From an uncultured Clostridia bacterium (GTDB lineage Bacteria > Bacillota > Clostridia > Lachnospirales > CAMZNU01): a stretch of DNA of 64,000 nt. The stretch's first letter is position 1. Every line of letters begins with the position of its first letter. The translations under genes were made by a program, and so were the position numbers. Shown here one piece after another: positions 8,172 through 17,769 of this stretch. Location: contig CAMZNU010000025.1 of assembly GCA_947313885.1 (NCBI GenBank), forward strand, positions 1-64,000, written 5' to 3'. The notes under the pieces were generated by a model. That model had not been told where the DNA came from, did no database searches, and saw only the letters and a list, made by a program, of their open reading frames with translations.

Positions 8172-9686
8172 GTGAAAAAAAGTATAGTAATGTTGTTAGT
8201 TATGACTATGTTAAGTATAAGTAGTACAGAAGTATTGGCAAACGTTGGGGATATGGGATTTTTCGGTGGAATAAGTGAAGGAAGAAAACTACCAAAGACA
8301 ACAGAATCAATGTTAGACGTTGTAAGAAGTAAAGGTGAGTACGTATATAAAGAAAAAATATTATTAGGGTTAACACCATATGAGTTTGAGGGAGTAATAC
8401 AAATATCAGAGACTAAACCGTTAGAAGATGATTTAGGTAGTTATAAAAAAACAATGACAGTAAGAGCAAGTGATACGACGAATGAGGAAATATATATAGA
8501 TAGAAAAATAACGTTTAATGTAAATTATAGAAGAGAGTATGGAAGTGTAGTAACAGATTATGAAATAGATAGTTGGAGTGAAAAAATAGTGACACCAGCG
8601 GGGGAATACGAGTTAGATCGTAAGCAATCGTATTTTGGTGTAAGTGTATTAGAAGAAGTAAAGCCAGGAATAACGTATTATAAAGGAAACATATCAAAAG
8701 AGTTACTGTATATAAAAGATGGTAATGGAGGAAATCCGATTAAAGTATCGGAGATAGGGACGATATTTGGTTATGACAATCCATGGTCATCAACAGAAAC
8801 CCATAGAAGCAACGTTACAGTTAGTACAAACGAATATAATATACAATATCAAATAAGACCTAGTATAACAGTAAATAAAAAATTAGATTATGGTACGAAC
8901 GAACCACAGCTAATAAGTTTTGGAGGAAATTATAAGGAAGTAATAAGTAATACAAGTGGGTTAAAATATGACTATACGTATAAACCGACGATGATGCACG
9001 AAGTAAGTAATAGCGGAGAAGGTAGTATAAGGAGTTATAATTCATTTGAGCAGTTGATAGCACCGAACTTAGATCATCTAAAAGGACACTTTGCATATTT
9101 TGATATATTGAAACTGTATAGTATAGGTGTGTTAGAAGGTGAGGCTAAATATTATATACCAAACCAAGCGATAACAAGAGGTGATTATGTATCGATGTTA
9201 GGACGTGCTATAAAACTAGACACAAAAAACTATGAGGAAGTAGGTACGAGAAATAATCCGATAAAAATAGTTTTTCCTGATGTGCAATTAAAAACAAAAA
9301 ACTACCCTATGATAATGACAGCATATGATAGAGGTTTAGCAGTTGGAAGAAGTGACGGTAAATTTTATATAGATGATTATTTAACGAGAGAAGAAGCGGT
9401 AGTAATGTTATTAAGAACTGTAGGGTTAGAAAATTTAGGATTAGAGCCGACGACGATGACAAGTTTTGTAGATGATAATGAAATATCAAGTTGGGCAAAA
9501 AAAGAAGTATATGCAAGTGAGAAAATAGGATTAATAAAAAGAGGATCAGATGGTAAGTTTAGACCAAAAGGAAAAATAACAAAGGCAGAAGCAAGTGCGT
9601 TAGTAAATAGATTAATAGAATATATGCGTTACGATATGGAGCAAGATTATGTAAATAATATAATAAATTTTTATATAAACGAGTAG
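8172..9686 (+). CDS. Secreted protein with three C-terminal SLH domains
   Basis: 504 residues with a GTG start; AGGAGG at 8159-8164 overlaps the upstream stop codon. A signal peptide ends near V-L-A-N. About residues 30-290 form an unrecognised beta-rich region. The C-terminus holds three SLH domains: around residues 300-345, a second beginning F-P-D-V-Q with G-R-S-D-G-K-F, and a third beginning F-V-D-D-N-E with G-S-D-G-K-F-R-P. It should be anchored to cell-wall polymer. The tight spacing after the previous SLH gene implies one transcript and possibly a joint role in the envelope. Confidence 0.9.
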   Translation: MKKSIVMLLVMTMLSISSTEVLANVGDMGFFGGISEGRKLPKTTESMLDVVRSKGEYVYKEKILLGLTPYEFEGVIQISETKPLEDDLGSYKKTMTVRASDTTNEEIYIDRKITFNVNYRREYGSVVTDYEIDSWSEKIVTPAGEYELDRKQSYFGVSVLEEVKPGITYYKGNISKELLYIKDGNGGNPIKVSEIGTIFGYDNPWSSTETHRSNVTVSTNEYNIQYQIRPSITVNKKLDYGTNEPQLISFGGNYKEVISNTSGLKYDYTYKPTMMHEVSNSGEGSIRSYNSFEQLIAPNLDHLKGHFAYFDILKLYSIGVLEGEAKYYIPNQAITRGDYVSMLGRAIKLDTKNYEEVGTRNNPIKIVFPDVQLKTKNYPMIMTAYDRGLAVGRSDGKFYIDDYLTREEAVVMLLRTVGLENLGLEPTTMTSFVDDNEISSWAKKEVYASEKIGLIKRGSDGKFRPKGKITKAEASALVNRLIEYMRYDMEQDYVNNIINFYINE

Positions 9687-9711
9687 TTAGTAAGATTAAA
9701 AGGAGGAAGAT

Positions 9712-11322
9712 ATGGGAACAAAATATATATTTGTAACAGGAGGTGTAGTATCGGGATTAGGTAAAGGTATTACAGCGGCATCGCTAGGAAGATTGTTAAA
9801 GAATAGGGGATTTAAAGTAACGTTACAAAAATTTGATCCATATATAAATATAGATCCGGGGACGATGAGTCCGTTGCAACATGGTGAAGTGTTTGTAACA
9901 GAAGATGGAGCGGAGACAGATTTAGATTTAGGACATTATGAGAGATTTATAGATGAAAATTTATCAATAGATAGTAGTATAACGACGGGTAAAATATATT
10001 CAAGTGTGTTACAAAAGGAAAGAAAAGGGGAATATTTAGGTGCGACAGTGCAAGTAATACCCCATATAACGAATGAAATAAAAAGTAAAATAACAAAAGT
10101 GCAACAACATAGTAAAGCGGACATAGTAATAACAGAAGTGGGAGGGACGGTAGGAGATATAGAAAGTCTACCGTTTTTAGAGGCGATAAGACAAGCGTCA
10201 TCACTATTTGGAAAAGAGAATGTATTTTATATACATGTAACGTTAATACCATATTTAAATACGAGTAAAGAGATGAAGACAAAACCAACACAACATTCAG
10301 TAAAAGAATTATTATCAATAGGTATACAGCCAGATATGTTAGTGTGTAGAACAGAAGAAAAAATGACCGATGCTATGAAAGAGAAGATAGCGTTATTTTG
10401 TAATATAGATAAAGAGTATATAGTAGAAAATATAGATGCAAGATCATTGTATGAAATACCGTTATTGTTAGAAAAAGAGGGAATAGCGGATAAAGTATGT
10501 AAAACATTAGGGTTAGAAAATAGAGAAGCAAATTTAGAAGAATGGATAGACTTAGTAAACAAGCAGATGAATTTAAAAGAAGAGAAAATAATAGCGTTAG
10601 TAGGTAAATATGTAGCACTAGAAGATGCGTATTTATCAGTAGTGGAGTCGTTAACCCATGCGGGAATACATAACAATGTAAAAATAAAAATCAAATGGAT
10701 AAACTCAGAAGATTTAGAAGGGCGTAGTGAAGAACAAATAAAAGAAACGTTTAAAGAAGTGGATGGAATATTAGTAGCAGGTGGATTTGGGCAAAGAGGA
10801 TTTTTAGGAAAAGTAATAGCAACAAAATATGCAAGGGAAAACAATGTACCGTTTTTTGGTATATGTTTAGGATTACAAGTAGCGGTAATAGAATATGCAA
10901 GAAACGTATGTAATTTAAAAGATGCCCATAGTATAGAATTAGATGAGAATACAAAAAACCCAGTAATAAACATGATGGAAGACCAAAAAGAGATAGATGG
11001 GTTAGGAGGGACGATGAGATTAGGTTCATATCCATGTGTATTAAAAGAAGGAACGATAGCTTATAAAGCTTATGGAACAAAAAATATAGAGGAGAGACAT
11101 AGACATAGATATGAAGTAAACAATGATTATAGGGAAGTGTTAGAAAATAACGGTTTAGTATTTTCAGGTTTATCGCCAAATGGAGGGCTAGTAGAAATAA
11201 TAGAGCTAAAAAAAGAAAAACATAAATGGTTTGTAGCAGGGCAGTTTCATCCAGAATTCAAATCAAGACCAAACAAGCCACATAAATTATTTTATGATTT
11301 CATAAAAGCTACATTAAATTAA
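9712..11322 (+). CDS. pyrG: CTP synthase
   Basis: Converts UTP to CTP using ATP and glutamine. The 536 residues match the usual length. The N-terminal synthetase domain starts [16 protein letters not shown], and the C-terminal class I glutamine amidotransferase domain has the nucleophile motif G-I-C-L-G-L-Q and the partner H-P-E-F. AAAGGAGG lies 5 bp before the ATG. It sits 25 bp after an SLH gene with no clear own promoter and so may be read from the surface-protein transcript. That position, inside a block of envelope-protein genes, is unusual. The short gap leaves little room for the leader-based CTP control known for pyrG in other Firmicutes. Confidence 0.98.
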   Translation: MGTKYIFVTGGVVSGLGKGITAASLGRLLKNRGFKVTLQKFDPYINIDPGTMSPLQHGEVFVTEDGAETDLDLGHYERFIDENLSIDSSITTGKIYSSVLQKERKGEYLGATVQVIPHITNEIKSKITKVQQHSKADIVITEVGGTVGDIESLPFLEAIRQASSLFGKENVFYIHVTLIPYLNTSKEMKTKPTQHSVKELLSIGIQPDMLVCRTEEKMTDAMKEKIALFCNIDKEYIVENIDARSLYEIPLLLEKEGIADKVCKTLGLENREANLEEWIDLVNKQMNLKEEKIIALVGKYVALEDAYLSVVESLTHAGIHNNVKIKIKWINSEDLEGRSEEQIKETFKEVDGILVAGGFGQRGFLGKVIATKYARENNVPFFGICLGLQVAVIEYARNVCNLKDAHSIELDENTKNPVINMMEDQKEIDGLGGTMRLGSYPCVLKEGTIAYKAYGTKNIEERHRHRYEVNNDYREVLENNGLVFSGLSPNGGLVEIIELKKEKHKWFVAGQFHPEFKSRPNKPHKLFYDFIKATLN

Positions 11323-11420
11323 AATGTATATAATATAGAAGAAAGTAGCTTTTATTATAAAAAAAACTATGTAATAAAAGTGTAATAAATAAAAAGTATA
11401 ATAAATAAAAATAAGAAAAT

Positions 11421-11468
11421 AATAAGACTATGCATAAGGTTAAAGCCCTATGATAGTCTTATTTTTTA
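11421..11468 (+). terminator. Terminator after pyrG
   Basis: An 11-bp outer stem AATAAGACTAT / ATAGTCTTATT encloses a smaller CATA..TATG stem and is followed by T-rich sequence. The rest of the 11323-11628 gap holds A-rich spacer, a promoter-like TATACT and a leader described separately. Confidence 0.85.
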
Positions 11469-11505
11469 TTAATAAAAATAAGTGTATAAAAAAAATAAAA
11501 CTTTT

Positions 11506-11628
11506 TATACTAATAGGGAAAGCGAATAAGCTTTATGAATATTTTAATATGCAGTGGCAAAAGCTACAGGAAGTGTAACTAAGCTAAGAGAGTAGGATAT
11601 TTAACATCCATCAGGAGGAGGAAACAAA
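11506..11628 (+). promoter_or_regulatory. -10 element and structured 5' leader of the first S-layer-like gene
   Basis: TATACT (11506-11511) could be a -10 box; the -35 is poor. The roughly 110-nt leader can fold into at least three small hairpins: AAAGC/GCTTT (11519-11534), GTGGC-AAAA-GCTAC (11554-11567) and GGAT/ATCC (11595-11609). The last lies just before an extended AGGAGGAGG ribosome site. I do not recognise a known riboswitch class. The leader may stabilise the message or control translation. Confidence 0.4.
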
Positions 11629-14064
11629 ATGAAGAAAAAGATAGCGATTTTTATGGCAGCGACAATGGTAATGTCAACAATACCAATGAGTGTATTCGCG
11701 GCAAGTGAGTCAAGAATCAATAAAATATGGAGGGCGACAGCATCAACATATGACGATGAAAGTATTTTAAGAATTTTGTTAAAAGATGATGCAACAACAG
11801 GAGAGGCTTTTTCATTAACATTAGATAATGATGCTGTATGGCAAGAAAAAGATCCAGAGGGTATAGCAAAAGAGTTGTTAGTAGTAGAAAAATGGTATGA
11901 AACACCACCAGCGTTAAGTACTGTGACGGAAGTAGATGATGAAATAGGAGTGCAAGAAGGTGTAGTAACAGCACAACAAACAATAATAAGCGATGCAAAT
12001 TCTACAGATACCGAAATAACAGATGCACAATATGCAAAAGCAAAAGCAATAAAAACAAAATCAGCCTTAATAAAATATAAAAATATATTACAAGAAGGTA
12101 ATAAAGAACTGGTAGTTAAAATAGATGGTACAGAAGTTGACGGAACTACTCATACTAAGGAAGTTGACGGAAACGAATTAAAAATAACATTTGGTGCAGA
12201 CGTTCCAAAGGACACAGAAATAGAAGTGAAACTTGTAATAACACCAGAAAAGGGAAATACAGATTCTGTATCAGTAACAATAAATCCAGGGTCATCAATA
12301 ATATCAGAAGCTAGACATAAAATTATTGAAGGAAACAAAGCGGGTATAATAATAGAATCAGATGGTAAAAGTAAAGTAATATTTAAAGAAAAATTAGTAG
12401 GTTCATTTGAGGAAAATGGAGACGATGATATAGTAGTTACATTATTAGGATCAAAAGCGAAGTTTCAAAAAGGTAATGTATTAATAGAAGACGGCAAAAA
12501 CCTAGTAAATGGTTCAGTAGAAGTAGAAGTAACGCCAGAAGGCAAGACAGATAAAACGATAACAATTAAGAAGATGGATATAATGCAAAGTACAGATGGT
12601 GCATTTAAGGCACAATTTGGATTAAACTTTGCCGATGTTATAACAATAAATGATAGAGATTTTGAAGGTACAATTTCAGCAAATGTAGAAGGGTTAGGAG
12701 GAGATAGAACAAGAGTTGTTATATATGATTCAGGTAAATTTGTTGAAATAGTAGAACTTACAGTAGATGATGAAATAATGGAATCAGATTCATCGAGAGT
12801 TGAAGTGGAAGGTTCAGAAGTTATATTAACAGAATCGGTAGATGGAGGATTTACAGGAAGATATATAAAATTGCAATTAACAAAAGGTGCAACGTGGAGT
12901 GCAGATGAAGATGATGTTGTTATGACAGAGTTTAAATTAGGAAATGGTGTAGTTAGAGGAAGCGTTGATGAAAATGATGCATCAATTTTATACATTGATA
13001 ATATGAAAGCGGTAGACAATGATGAAGTAGATGAACTAAAGTTTATACCGATTGTAGATGTAGATGGAAATATGGATGGAAAAGTATCAGTTACAGTATC
13101 AGGACCAGGAGTAGTTTTAAAAGGAAATAAAAGTAAAGCAGAAGCAGTAGTATTAGAAGTTAGAGCTCCAATTAGTTTAGAAGCAAATGTAGTACAAGTT
13201 AGAGCAGGGCAAACAAATAATAAAACGTCAGACATAGTAATAAAAGAAAACCATGCAGGAGCATTAACTATAGGTGAATATAAATTATCAATAGATACAG
13301 GTTCAATAGATTCAAAAACGATTAAATTAAATGGTGTAAGTGAGAAAAAATCAGGTACAGATGGAAAAAGTGGATTAGTAATTGAAAACGTAGCGTTAAG
13401 TAGTGAAAAAGATTCAAATTCAAATTATATATTATTTGATATAACAGAAGTATCAGAAGGGAAAGCGGGAACAATTACGATTTCTAATTTAGTAGTATTT
13501 ACAGATGGTACAGTGCCAACATCAGATGAGATATATAAAGTTACATTAGAAAATAGTTCAACGACAAACGAAGATGCTATATCAATAAGCACGTCAACAA
13601 ATTATTTAGTAGTAAGCAACTTAGTAGAAGATAAAGTTAGTGGATTAAATAGAGATGTAACATTTACAATAGGAAGTAACACAGTATCAGTAGATGGTGA
13701 GTTAGTAGGAGAGAGTAACCCGCCGTATATAAATAGTAATGGTTCAACGATGATACCAGTAAGAGCATTATCAGAGGCGTTAGGATTAAGAAAAAGTGAT
13801 ATAGTGTGGAACCCAATAGATAAGACGGTAACATTATTTTTATCAAAAGGTAAAGTAGTAAGATTCAAATCAGGAACATCAGAAGTTTTAATAAATGGAA
13901 CATCAGTACCATTAGTAAATTCAACATCAGGATTAGTAGATAGAGCAGAAAATATAAATGGTACGACGCATTTACCATTAAGATTTATTGCAGAGAGAGT
14001 ATTTGATGTAGAAGTAGAATGGGATGGAACGACGAGAACGGCAATATTCAACCCAAGTAGATAA
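11629..14064 (+). CDS. S-layer-like protein with C-terminal copper-amine-oxidase-N (stalk) domain
   Basis: 811 residues. The signal peptide M-K-K-K-I-A-I-F-M ends at V-F-A-A. A long acidic, Thr/Val-rich beta-sheet region is typical of S-layer proteins. The C-terminus (about 690-811) carries the Cu_amine_oxidN1-type stalk repeat: S-T-M-I-P-V-R-A-L-S-E-A-L-G, V-R-F-K-S-G-T-S-E-V-L-I-N-G and H-L-P-L-R-F-I-A-E. Despite the domain name, no copper enzyme is implied; in Clostridia this module is common on surface proteins. It is a full-length paralog of the next gene, but its codon choice is less biased towards C-ending codons, which suggests lower expression. It has a very strong ribosome site (AGGAGGAGG). 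Confidence 0.85.
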   Translation: MKKKIAIFMAATMVMSTIPMSVFAASESRINKIWRATASTYDDESILRILLKDDATTGEAFSLTLDNDAVWQEKDPEGIAKELLVVEKWYETPPALSTVTEVDDEIGVQEGVVTAQQTIISDANSTDTEITDAQYAKAKAIKTKSALIKYKNILQEGNKELVVKIDGTEVDGTTHTKEVDGNELKITFGADVPKDTEIEVKLVITPEKGNTDSVSVTINPGSSIISEARHKIIEGNKAGIIIESDGKSKVIFKEKLVGSFEENGDDDIVVTLLGSKAKFQKGNVLIEDGKNLVNGSVEVEVTPEGKTDKTITIKKMDIMQSTDGAFKAQFGLNFADVITINDRDFEGTISANVEGLGGDRTRVVIYDSGKFVEIVELTVDDEIMESDSSRVEVEGSEVILTESVDGGFTGRYIKLQLTKGATWSADEDDVVMTEFKLGNGVVRGSVDENDASILYIDNMKAVDNDEVDELKFIPIVDVDGNMDGKVSVTVSGPGVVLKGNKSKAEAVVLEVRAPISLEANVVQVRAGQTNNKTSDIVIKENHAGALTIGEYKLSIDTGSIDSKTIKLNGVSEKKSGTDGKSGLVIENVALSSEKDSNSNYILFDITEVSEGKAGTITISNLVVFTDGTVPTSDEIYKVTLENSSTTNEDAISISTSTNYLVVSNLVEDKVSGLNRDVTFTIGSNTVSVDGELVGESNPPYINSNGSTMIPVRALSEALGLRKSDIVWNPIDKTVTLFLSKGKVVRFKSGTSEVLINGTSVPLVNSTSGLVDRAENINGTTHLPLRFIAERVFDVEVEWDGTTRTAIFNPSR

Positions 14065-14119
14065 AAAATAAAAAAATAAAAAAATAAAAAAAATAAAAAA
14101 AATAAAGTATGTAAATTAG

Positions 14120-14153
14120 AGGGCAAAAACAAAAAAAGTTTTTGTCCTTTTTG
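14120..14153 (+). terminator. Terminator of the first S-layer-like gene
   Basis: GGGCAAAAAC / GTTTTTGTCC stem with an A-rich loop and a T5 tail. It is preceded by a run of AAATAAAA-type repeats at 14065-14100. Confidence 0.8.
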
Positions 14154-14213
14154 TGTATAAAAATTTTCTGTGGAATATAAATATTACACAATTATGACAA
14201 TATATAAAAAATG

Positions 14214-14242
14214 TTGAAAAAAAAATAAAATTGTTATACTAT
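14214..14242 (+). promoter_or_regulatory. Upstream promoter P1 of the major S-layer-like gene
   Basis: TTGAAA (14214-14219) and TACTAT (14237-14242) are 17 bp apart; an alternative -10, TATACT (14235-14240), overlaps it. This would give a long leader of about 150 nt. Confidence 0.55.
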
Positions 14243-14284
14243 TGTATCAAGTTGGTTATATAGAACTAGTAAGTAGTTTATGTA

Positions 14285-14315
14285 ATATTACTTAAATATT
14301 ACAATTAAGTAATAT
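14285..14315. promoter_or_regulatory. Perfect 11-bp inverted repeat, candidate operator or leader hairpin
   Basis: ATATTACTTAA (14285-14295) and TTAAGTAATAT (14305-14315) flank a 9-nt loop. It sits between the two promoters, ending 3 bp before the P2 -35 box. It could bind a dimeric regulator of P2, or form a hairpin in RNA started at P1. There is no T run, so it is not a normal terminator. Confidence 0.6.
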
Positions 14316-14318
14316 CTG

Positions 14319-14347
14319 TTGACTATAAAAAAAACTAACTATATAAT
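14319..14347 (+). promoter_or_regulatory. Strong promoter P2 of the major S-layer-like gene
   Basis: TTGACT (14319-14324) and TATAAT (14342-14347) are exactly 17 bp apart, 47 bp before the ATG. It is one of the best sigma-A-type matches in the window. Confidence 0.85.
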
Positions 14348-14393
14348 ACAACGTATAAAAAAATTTAATCATGTATCCTAAGGGAGGAACAAT

Positions 14394-16871
14394 ATGAAGA
14401 AAAAAATTGCACTACTTATGGTAGTAACAATGGTAGCAACAGTGTTACCAATGAACGTATTCGCAGCAAGTGATTCAAGCATTAACAAAACATGGAAAGG
14501 TACAACAACATCATACGATAATAGTGGTATTTTAAAAATCGAACTTAAAGATGATATTTTAGAAGGCGACGCTTTCATGTTAAAATTAGATAACAATGCA
14601 GTATGGGCAGTAAAAGATGAAGTAGCAATAGCGAAACAAAAAGTAGCTGTAGAAAGATTGTATGAAACAGCACCAGTAATTGATAATATAAGTGATACAA
14701 AGGCTGAAATAGTAGTTATAAATGGTTTAATAAGTGATGAGGAAGCTATAATAGATGAAGGTGAAGGAGGAACGAATAGTTACACAGCAGAGGATATAAA
14801 AAATGCAGAAAATGCTAAAAAAGCATTAAATAAAAAATTAACTGCATTAAAGAGTTACGAAGAATTATTAGAAGTAGAAATATTTGATACAACGTCTGTA
14901 TCTGATTTTGCCGCAGTAATAGATGAAAACGAATTAAAATTAACAGCTAGTGCCGATGTAGCTGCTGGTACTGAACTTTTAATAAATCTTATAATAACGC
15001 CAGAACCTGGTAATTCAGGAGCAGTATCAGTATCAATCATCCAAGGTACAGCAGCAGTTACAGAAAGAAAACACAAAATCATCCAAGGAAACAAAGCAGG
15101 AGTTGTGTTTAAATCAGATGAAAAAAGTTCAATAACATTTGAAGAAGAATTAATGGGTTCATTTAGTGAAAACAAAGAGAAAAACATAATAGTTACAATT
15201 TCAGGTTCACAAGCAACATTCAAAGATGGAGAAGTAGCAATTACTAATCTTAAAAACGTTACTCTTAATAGTACAGACGTAGTAGATGTAGAAGCATCAG
15301 GTAAAAGTAATAAAACAATAGAAATAGAAGGATTAATAGATGATAGTGAGTCAAGTGCATTTGCAGGAAAATTCACATTAGATTTCGCAGATGTAATGGA
15401 AATATCTAATAGAGATTTCCAAGGTAAAATCTTTGCTCACGTTGAAGGTTTAGGAGCATCAAAAGAAAAAGTAGTAATCTATGATTCAGCTAAATTTATT
15501 GAAATAGTAACAATAGAAGTTCCAGAAGATGCAGTAGAATCAGATTCAGGAAGAGTTGAAATAATGGGTTCACCAGTTACATTAACAGAATCAGTTGATG
15601 GTGGATTTACAGGAAGATACATCAAATTCGAATTATCAGAAGGTGCAACTTGGGATTTAACAACAGTATATGAAGAAGATGCAGATGGAAAAGTAACAGA
15701 CGTAGTAGATTATAGATATGTAACTACAGAGTTTGATTTAAGTGATGAAATAATAGTAGCAAACATTGATAAATATAACCCTTCTGTTATTTATTTAGAT
15801 AAACCAGAAATGAAAACAGTTATAAATAATGATGAAGTAGATGTTTTAAATTTCGTACCAGTAATAAACGTTAATGGTTCAGTTGATGGTGACGTTACAG
15901 TTAAAATATCAGGACCAGGAGTTATATTCCCAAATAACAAGGCAGTAAAAGAAGTAGTAGTATTAGAAGCATCAGCACCAGTAACTTTCGAAACAGAAGT
16001 TACACACGTTAGAGCAGGTCAAACTCATAACCAAACAGCAGATATCGTAATTAAAGAAAATCACGTAGAAGCTTTAACAATTGGTGAGTATCAATTATCA
16101 ATAAGCACAGGTTCAATAAGTAACTCTACTATGTACTTAAACGGTGTAAGTGAAAGAAAATCATTTACAGATGATGCAAGTGGATTAGTAATAGAAAATA
16201 TAGAACTTAATTCAGAAACTAACACAGTTAAATTTGATGTAGTAGAAACATCAGTAGATAGACCAGGAACTATTACAATAGGAGGATTAGTATTATTTAC
16301 AGATGGTACTGTTCCAACATCAGATATACGTTACGGAATAACTTTTTCAAACACAAGTATTACAAATGAAGACGCTATGTCAATCGGAACAGAAGCGCCT
16401 TATATATTAGTAAGCAACTTAGTAGAAGATAAAAAAGTTTCAGTATTAAATAATGACGTTGTATTTACAATCGGAAGTACATCAGTTTCAGTAAATGGTG
16501 AATTAGCACCATCACAAGCTTTAGTAGCACCATATGTAAATGAAAATGGATCAACAATGATACCAGTAAGAGCATTATCAACAGCATTAGGATTAGTTTC
16601 AGATGATATAATCTGGAATGGTGTAGATAAATCAGTTACATTAATGTTACCATCAGGAAAAATAGTAAGATTCCAAGTTGGATCATCAGAAGTATTAATA
16701 AATGGAGTATCAGTACCATTAATTAATTCAGCATCAGGTAAAGCTGATCCAGTGGTAAATAAAAATGGAACAACTTTCTTACCATTAAGATTCGTTGCAG
16801 AAAGAGTATTTGAAGTAGAAGTAGAATGGGATGGAGCATCAAGAACAGCAACATTTAACCCATCAAAATAA
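14394..16871 (+). CDS. Probable major S-layer protein with C-terminal stalk domain
   Basis: 825 residues, paralogous along its whole length to the preceding large gene. It has a signal peptide (ends V-F-A-A), the same N-terminal mature sequence type (S-I-N-K-T-W), a shared F-A-D-V and R-D-F core segment, a shared H-V-R-A-G-Q-T segment, and a C-terminal Cu_amine_oxidN1-type module (S-T-M-I-P-V-R-A-L-S; F-L-P-L-R-F-V-A-E). Codons are visibly enriched for TTC, ATC, AAC and CAC compared with neighbours, a sign of very high expression. That fits two promoters, a GGGAGG ribosome site and a strong terminator. It lacks obvious SLH motifs, so how it attaches to the wall is not clear. Confidence 0.85.
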   Translation: MKKKIALLMVVTMVATVLPMNVFAASDSSINKTWKGTTTSYDNSGILKIELKDDILEGDAFMLKLDNNAVWAVKDEVAIAKQKVAVERLYETAPVIDNISDTKAEIVVINGLISDEEAIIDEGEGGTNSYTAEDIKNAENAKKALNKKLTALKSYEELLEVEIFDTTSVSDFAAVIDENELKLTASADVAAGTELLINLIITPEPGNSGAVSVSIIQGTAAVTERKHKIIQGNKAGVVFKSDEKSSITFEEELMGSFSENKEKNIIVTISGSQATFKDGEVAITNLKNVTLNSTDVVDVEASGKSNKTIEIEGLIDDSESSAFAGKFTLDFADVMEISNRDFQGKIFAHVEGLGASKEKVVIYDSAKFIEIVTIEVPEDAVESDSGRVEIMGSPVTLTESVDGGFTGRYIKFELSEGATWDLTTVYEEDADGKVTDVVDYRYVTTEFDLSDEIIVANIDKYNPSVIYLDKPEMKTVINNDEVDVLNFVPVINVNGSVDGDVTVKISGPGVIFPNNKAVKEVVVLEASAPVTFETEVTHVRAGQTHNQTADIVIKENHVEALTIGEYQLSISTGSISNSTMYLNGVSERKSFTDDASGLVIENIELNSETNTVKFDVVETSVDRPGTITIGGLVLFTDGTVPTSDIRYGITFSNTSITNEDAMSIGTEAPYILVSNLVEDKKVSVLNNDVVFTIGSTSVSVNGELAPSQALVAPYVNENGSTMIPVRALSTALGLVSDDIIWNGVDKSVTLMLPSGKIVRFQVGSSEVLINGVSVPLINSASGKADPVVNKNGTTFLPLRFVAERVFEVEVEWDGASRTATFNPSK

Positions 16872-16880
16872 TTAAAAGAA

Positions 16881-16918
16881 GATATAAAAAAACACCCTTA
16901 GGGGTGTTTTTTTATATC
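16881..16918. terminator. Strong bidirectional terminator between S-layer gene and pseudouridine synthase
   Basis: A perfect 17-bp stem (GATATAAAAAAACACCC pairs with its complement) with a TTAG loop; T runs lie within the stem on either strand. It serves the convergent genes on both sides. Confidence 0.93.
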
Positions 16919-16946
16919 AAATTATTTTAAGTAGCCAAAATAACGT

Positions 16947-17648
16947 TTAAAAAAACTTTTTAAGTATTATCATTTCGTCATCATTTAAAAATCTATATTC
17001 ACCTTCTTTAAGGTTTGGATCTAAAACTAAAGAACCAAATTTGATACGCTTAAGAAATAAAACAGTAGATCCTATTTTTTTAAACATACGTTTCACTTGA
17101 TGAAACTTACCTTCTGTTATTTTAATTTCTATTTCAGTAATGCCACCGCTTGTAGATAAAATAGTTAAGTCGCAAGGTTTACAAGTAAAGTCACTAAGTT
17201 GTAAGCCATTTTTAAATAACGTAATGTGTTTATCTGTAATACAACCAGAAACTTTAGCATAGTAAGTTTTAGCAACGTGTTTTTTAGGCGATAGCATATT
17301 ATGGGCTACTACGCCGTCATTAGTAATTAACAATAACCCAACAGTATCTTTATCAAGACGACCAACGGGAAATAAATTTTTACAATTAAAATCAATCAAA
17401 TCAATAACAGTAGTATCATTATCTTTAGTAGAGGATACTACCCCCGACGGTTTATTTAACATAATGTAATAAAGTTGTTTATTTTCGATTTCAACCCCGT
17501 TATATTTAATAGAACAGTTAGGTGAAATTTTAAAATCGCTTTTTTTTATAATAACGTCATTAACACATATCAAATTATTACTAATATATTTTTTTACTTC
17601 TTTTCTAGAACCAATACCTTTGTTGCTTAAAAATTTATCTAATCTCAT
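16947..17648 (-). CDS. RsuA-type 16S rRNA pseudouridine synthase
   Basis: Isomerises a uridine in rRNA; RsuA-type enzymes modify U516 of 16S rRNA in E. coli. An N-terminal S4 RNA-binding domain (R-L-D-K-F-L-S-N-K-G) is followed by a catalytic domain with the active-site motif G-R-L-D-K-D-T-V-G-L-L and a C-terminal Q-V-K-R-M-F segment. The start at 17648 is preferred because AAGGTGG lies just upstream, inside the longer open frame that begins at 17666. About 233 residues, the family's normal size. A low-complexity run of A-C-A repeats (17661-17705) precedes it. It could be RluB-like (23S) instead; the short form favours RsuA. Confidence 0.88.
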   Translation of the reverse strand: MRLDKFLSNKGIGSRKEVKKYISNNLICVNDVIIKKSDFKISPNCSIKYNGVEIENKQLYYIMLNKPSGVVSSTKDNDTTVIDLIDFNCKNLFPVGRLDKDTVGLLLITNDGVVAHNMLSPKKHVAKTYYAKVSGCITDKHITLFKNGLQLSDFTCKPCDLTILSTSGGITEIEIKITEGKFHQVKRMFKKIGSTVLFLKRIKFGSLVLDPNLKEGEYRFLNDDEMIILKKFF

Positions 17649-17731
17649 AATAACCACCTTAAACAAAAAACAAAAAACAAAAAATAAAAAACAAAAAACA
17701 AAAAAATTAATAAATATATATTATCATAAAA

Positions 17732-17766
17732 CATAAAAAAAAACCGCTATGCAGTTTTTTTTTATG
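17732..17766 (-). terminator. Terminator after glgP
   Basis: On the minus strand AAAAACTGC-ATA-GCGGTTTTT forms a stem ending in a T run, immediately after the glgP stop. Confidence 0.8.
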
Positions 17767-17769
17767 TAA

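Noticed and set aside
11516-11628. Cyclic-di-GMP riboswitch upstream of the S-layer-like gene
   Set aside because: A GGCAAA string is present, but the GNRA hairpin, the GCAAAGCC block and the P1 pairing of the class I fold could not be found.
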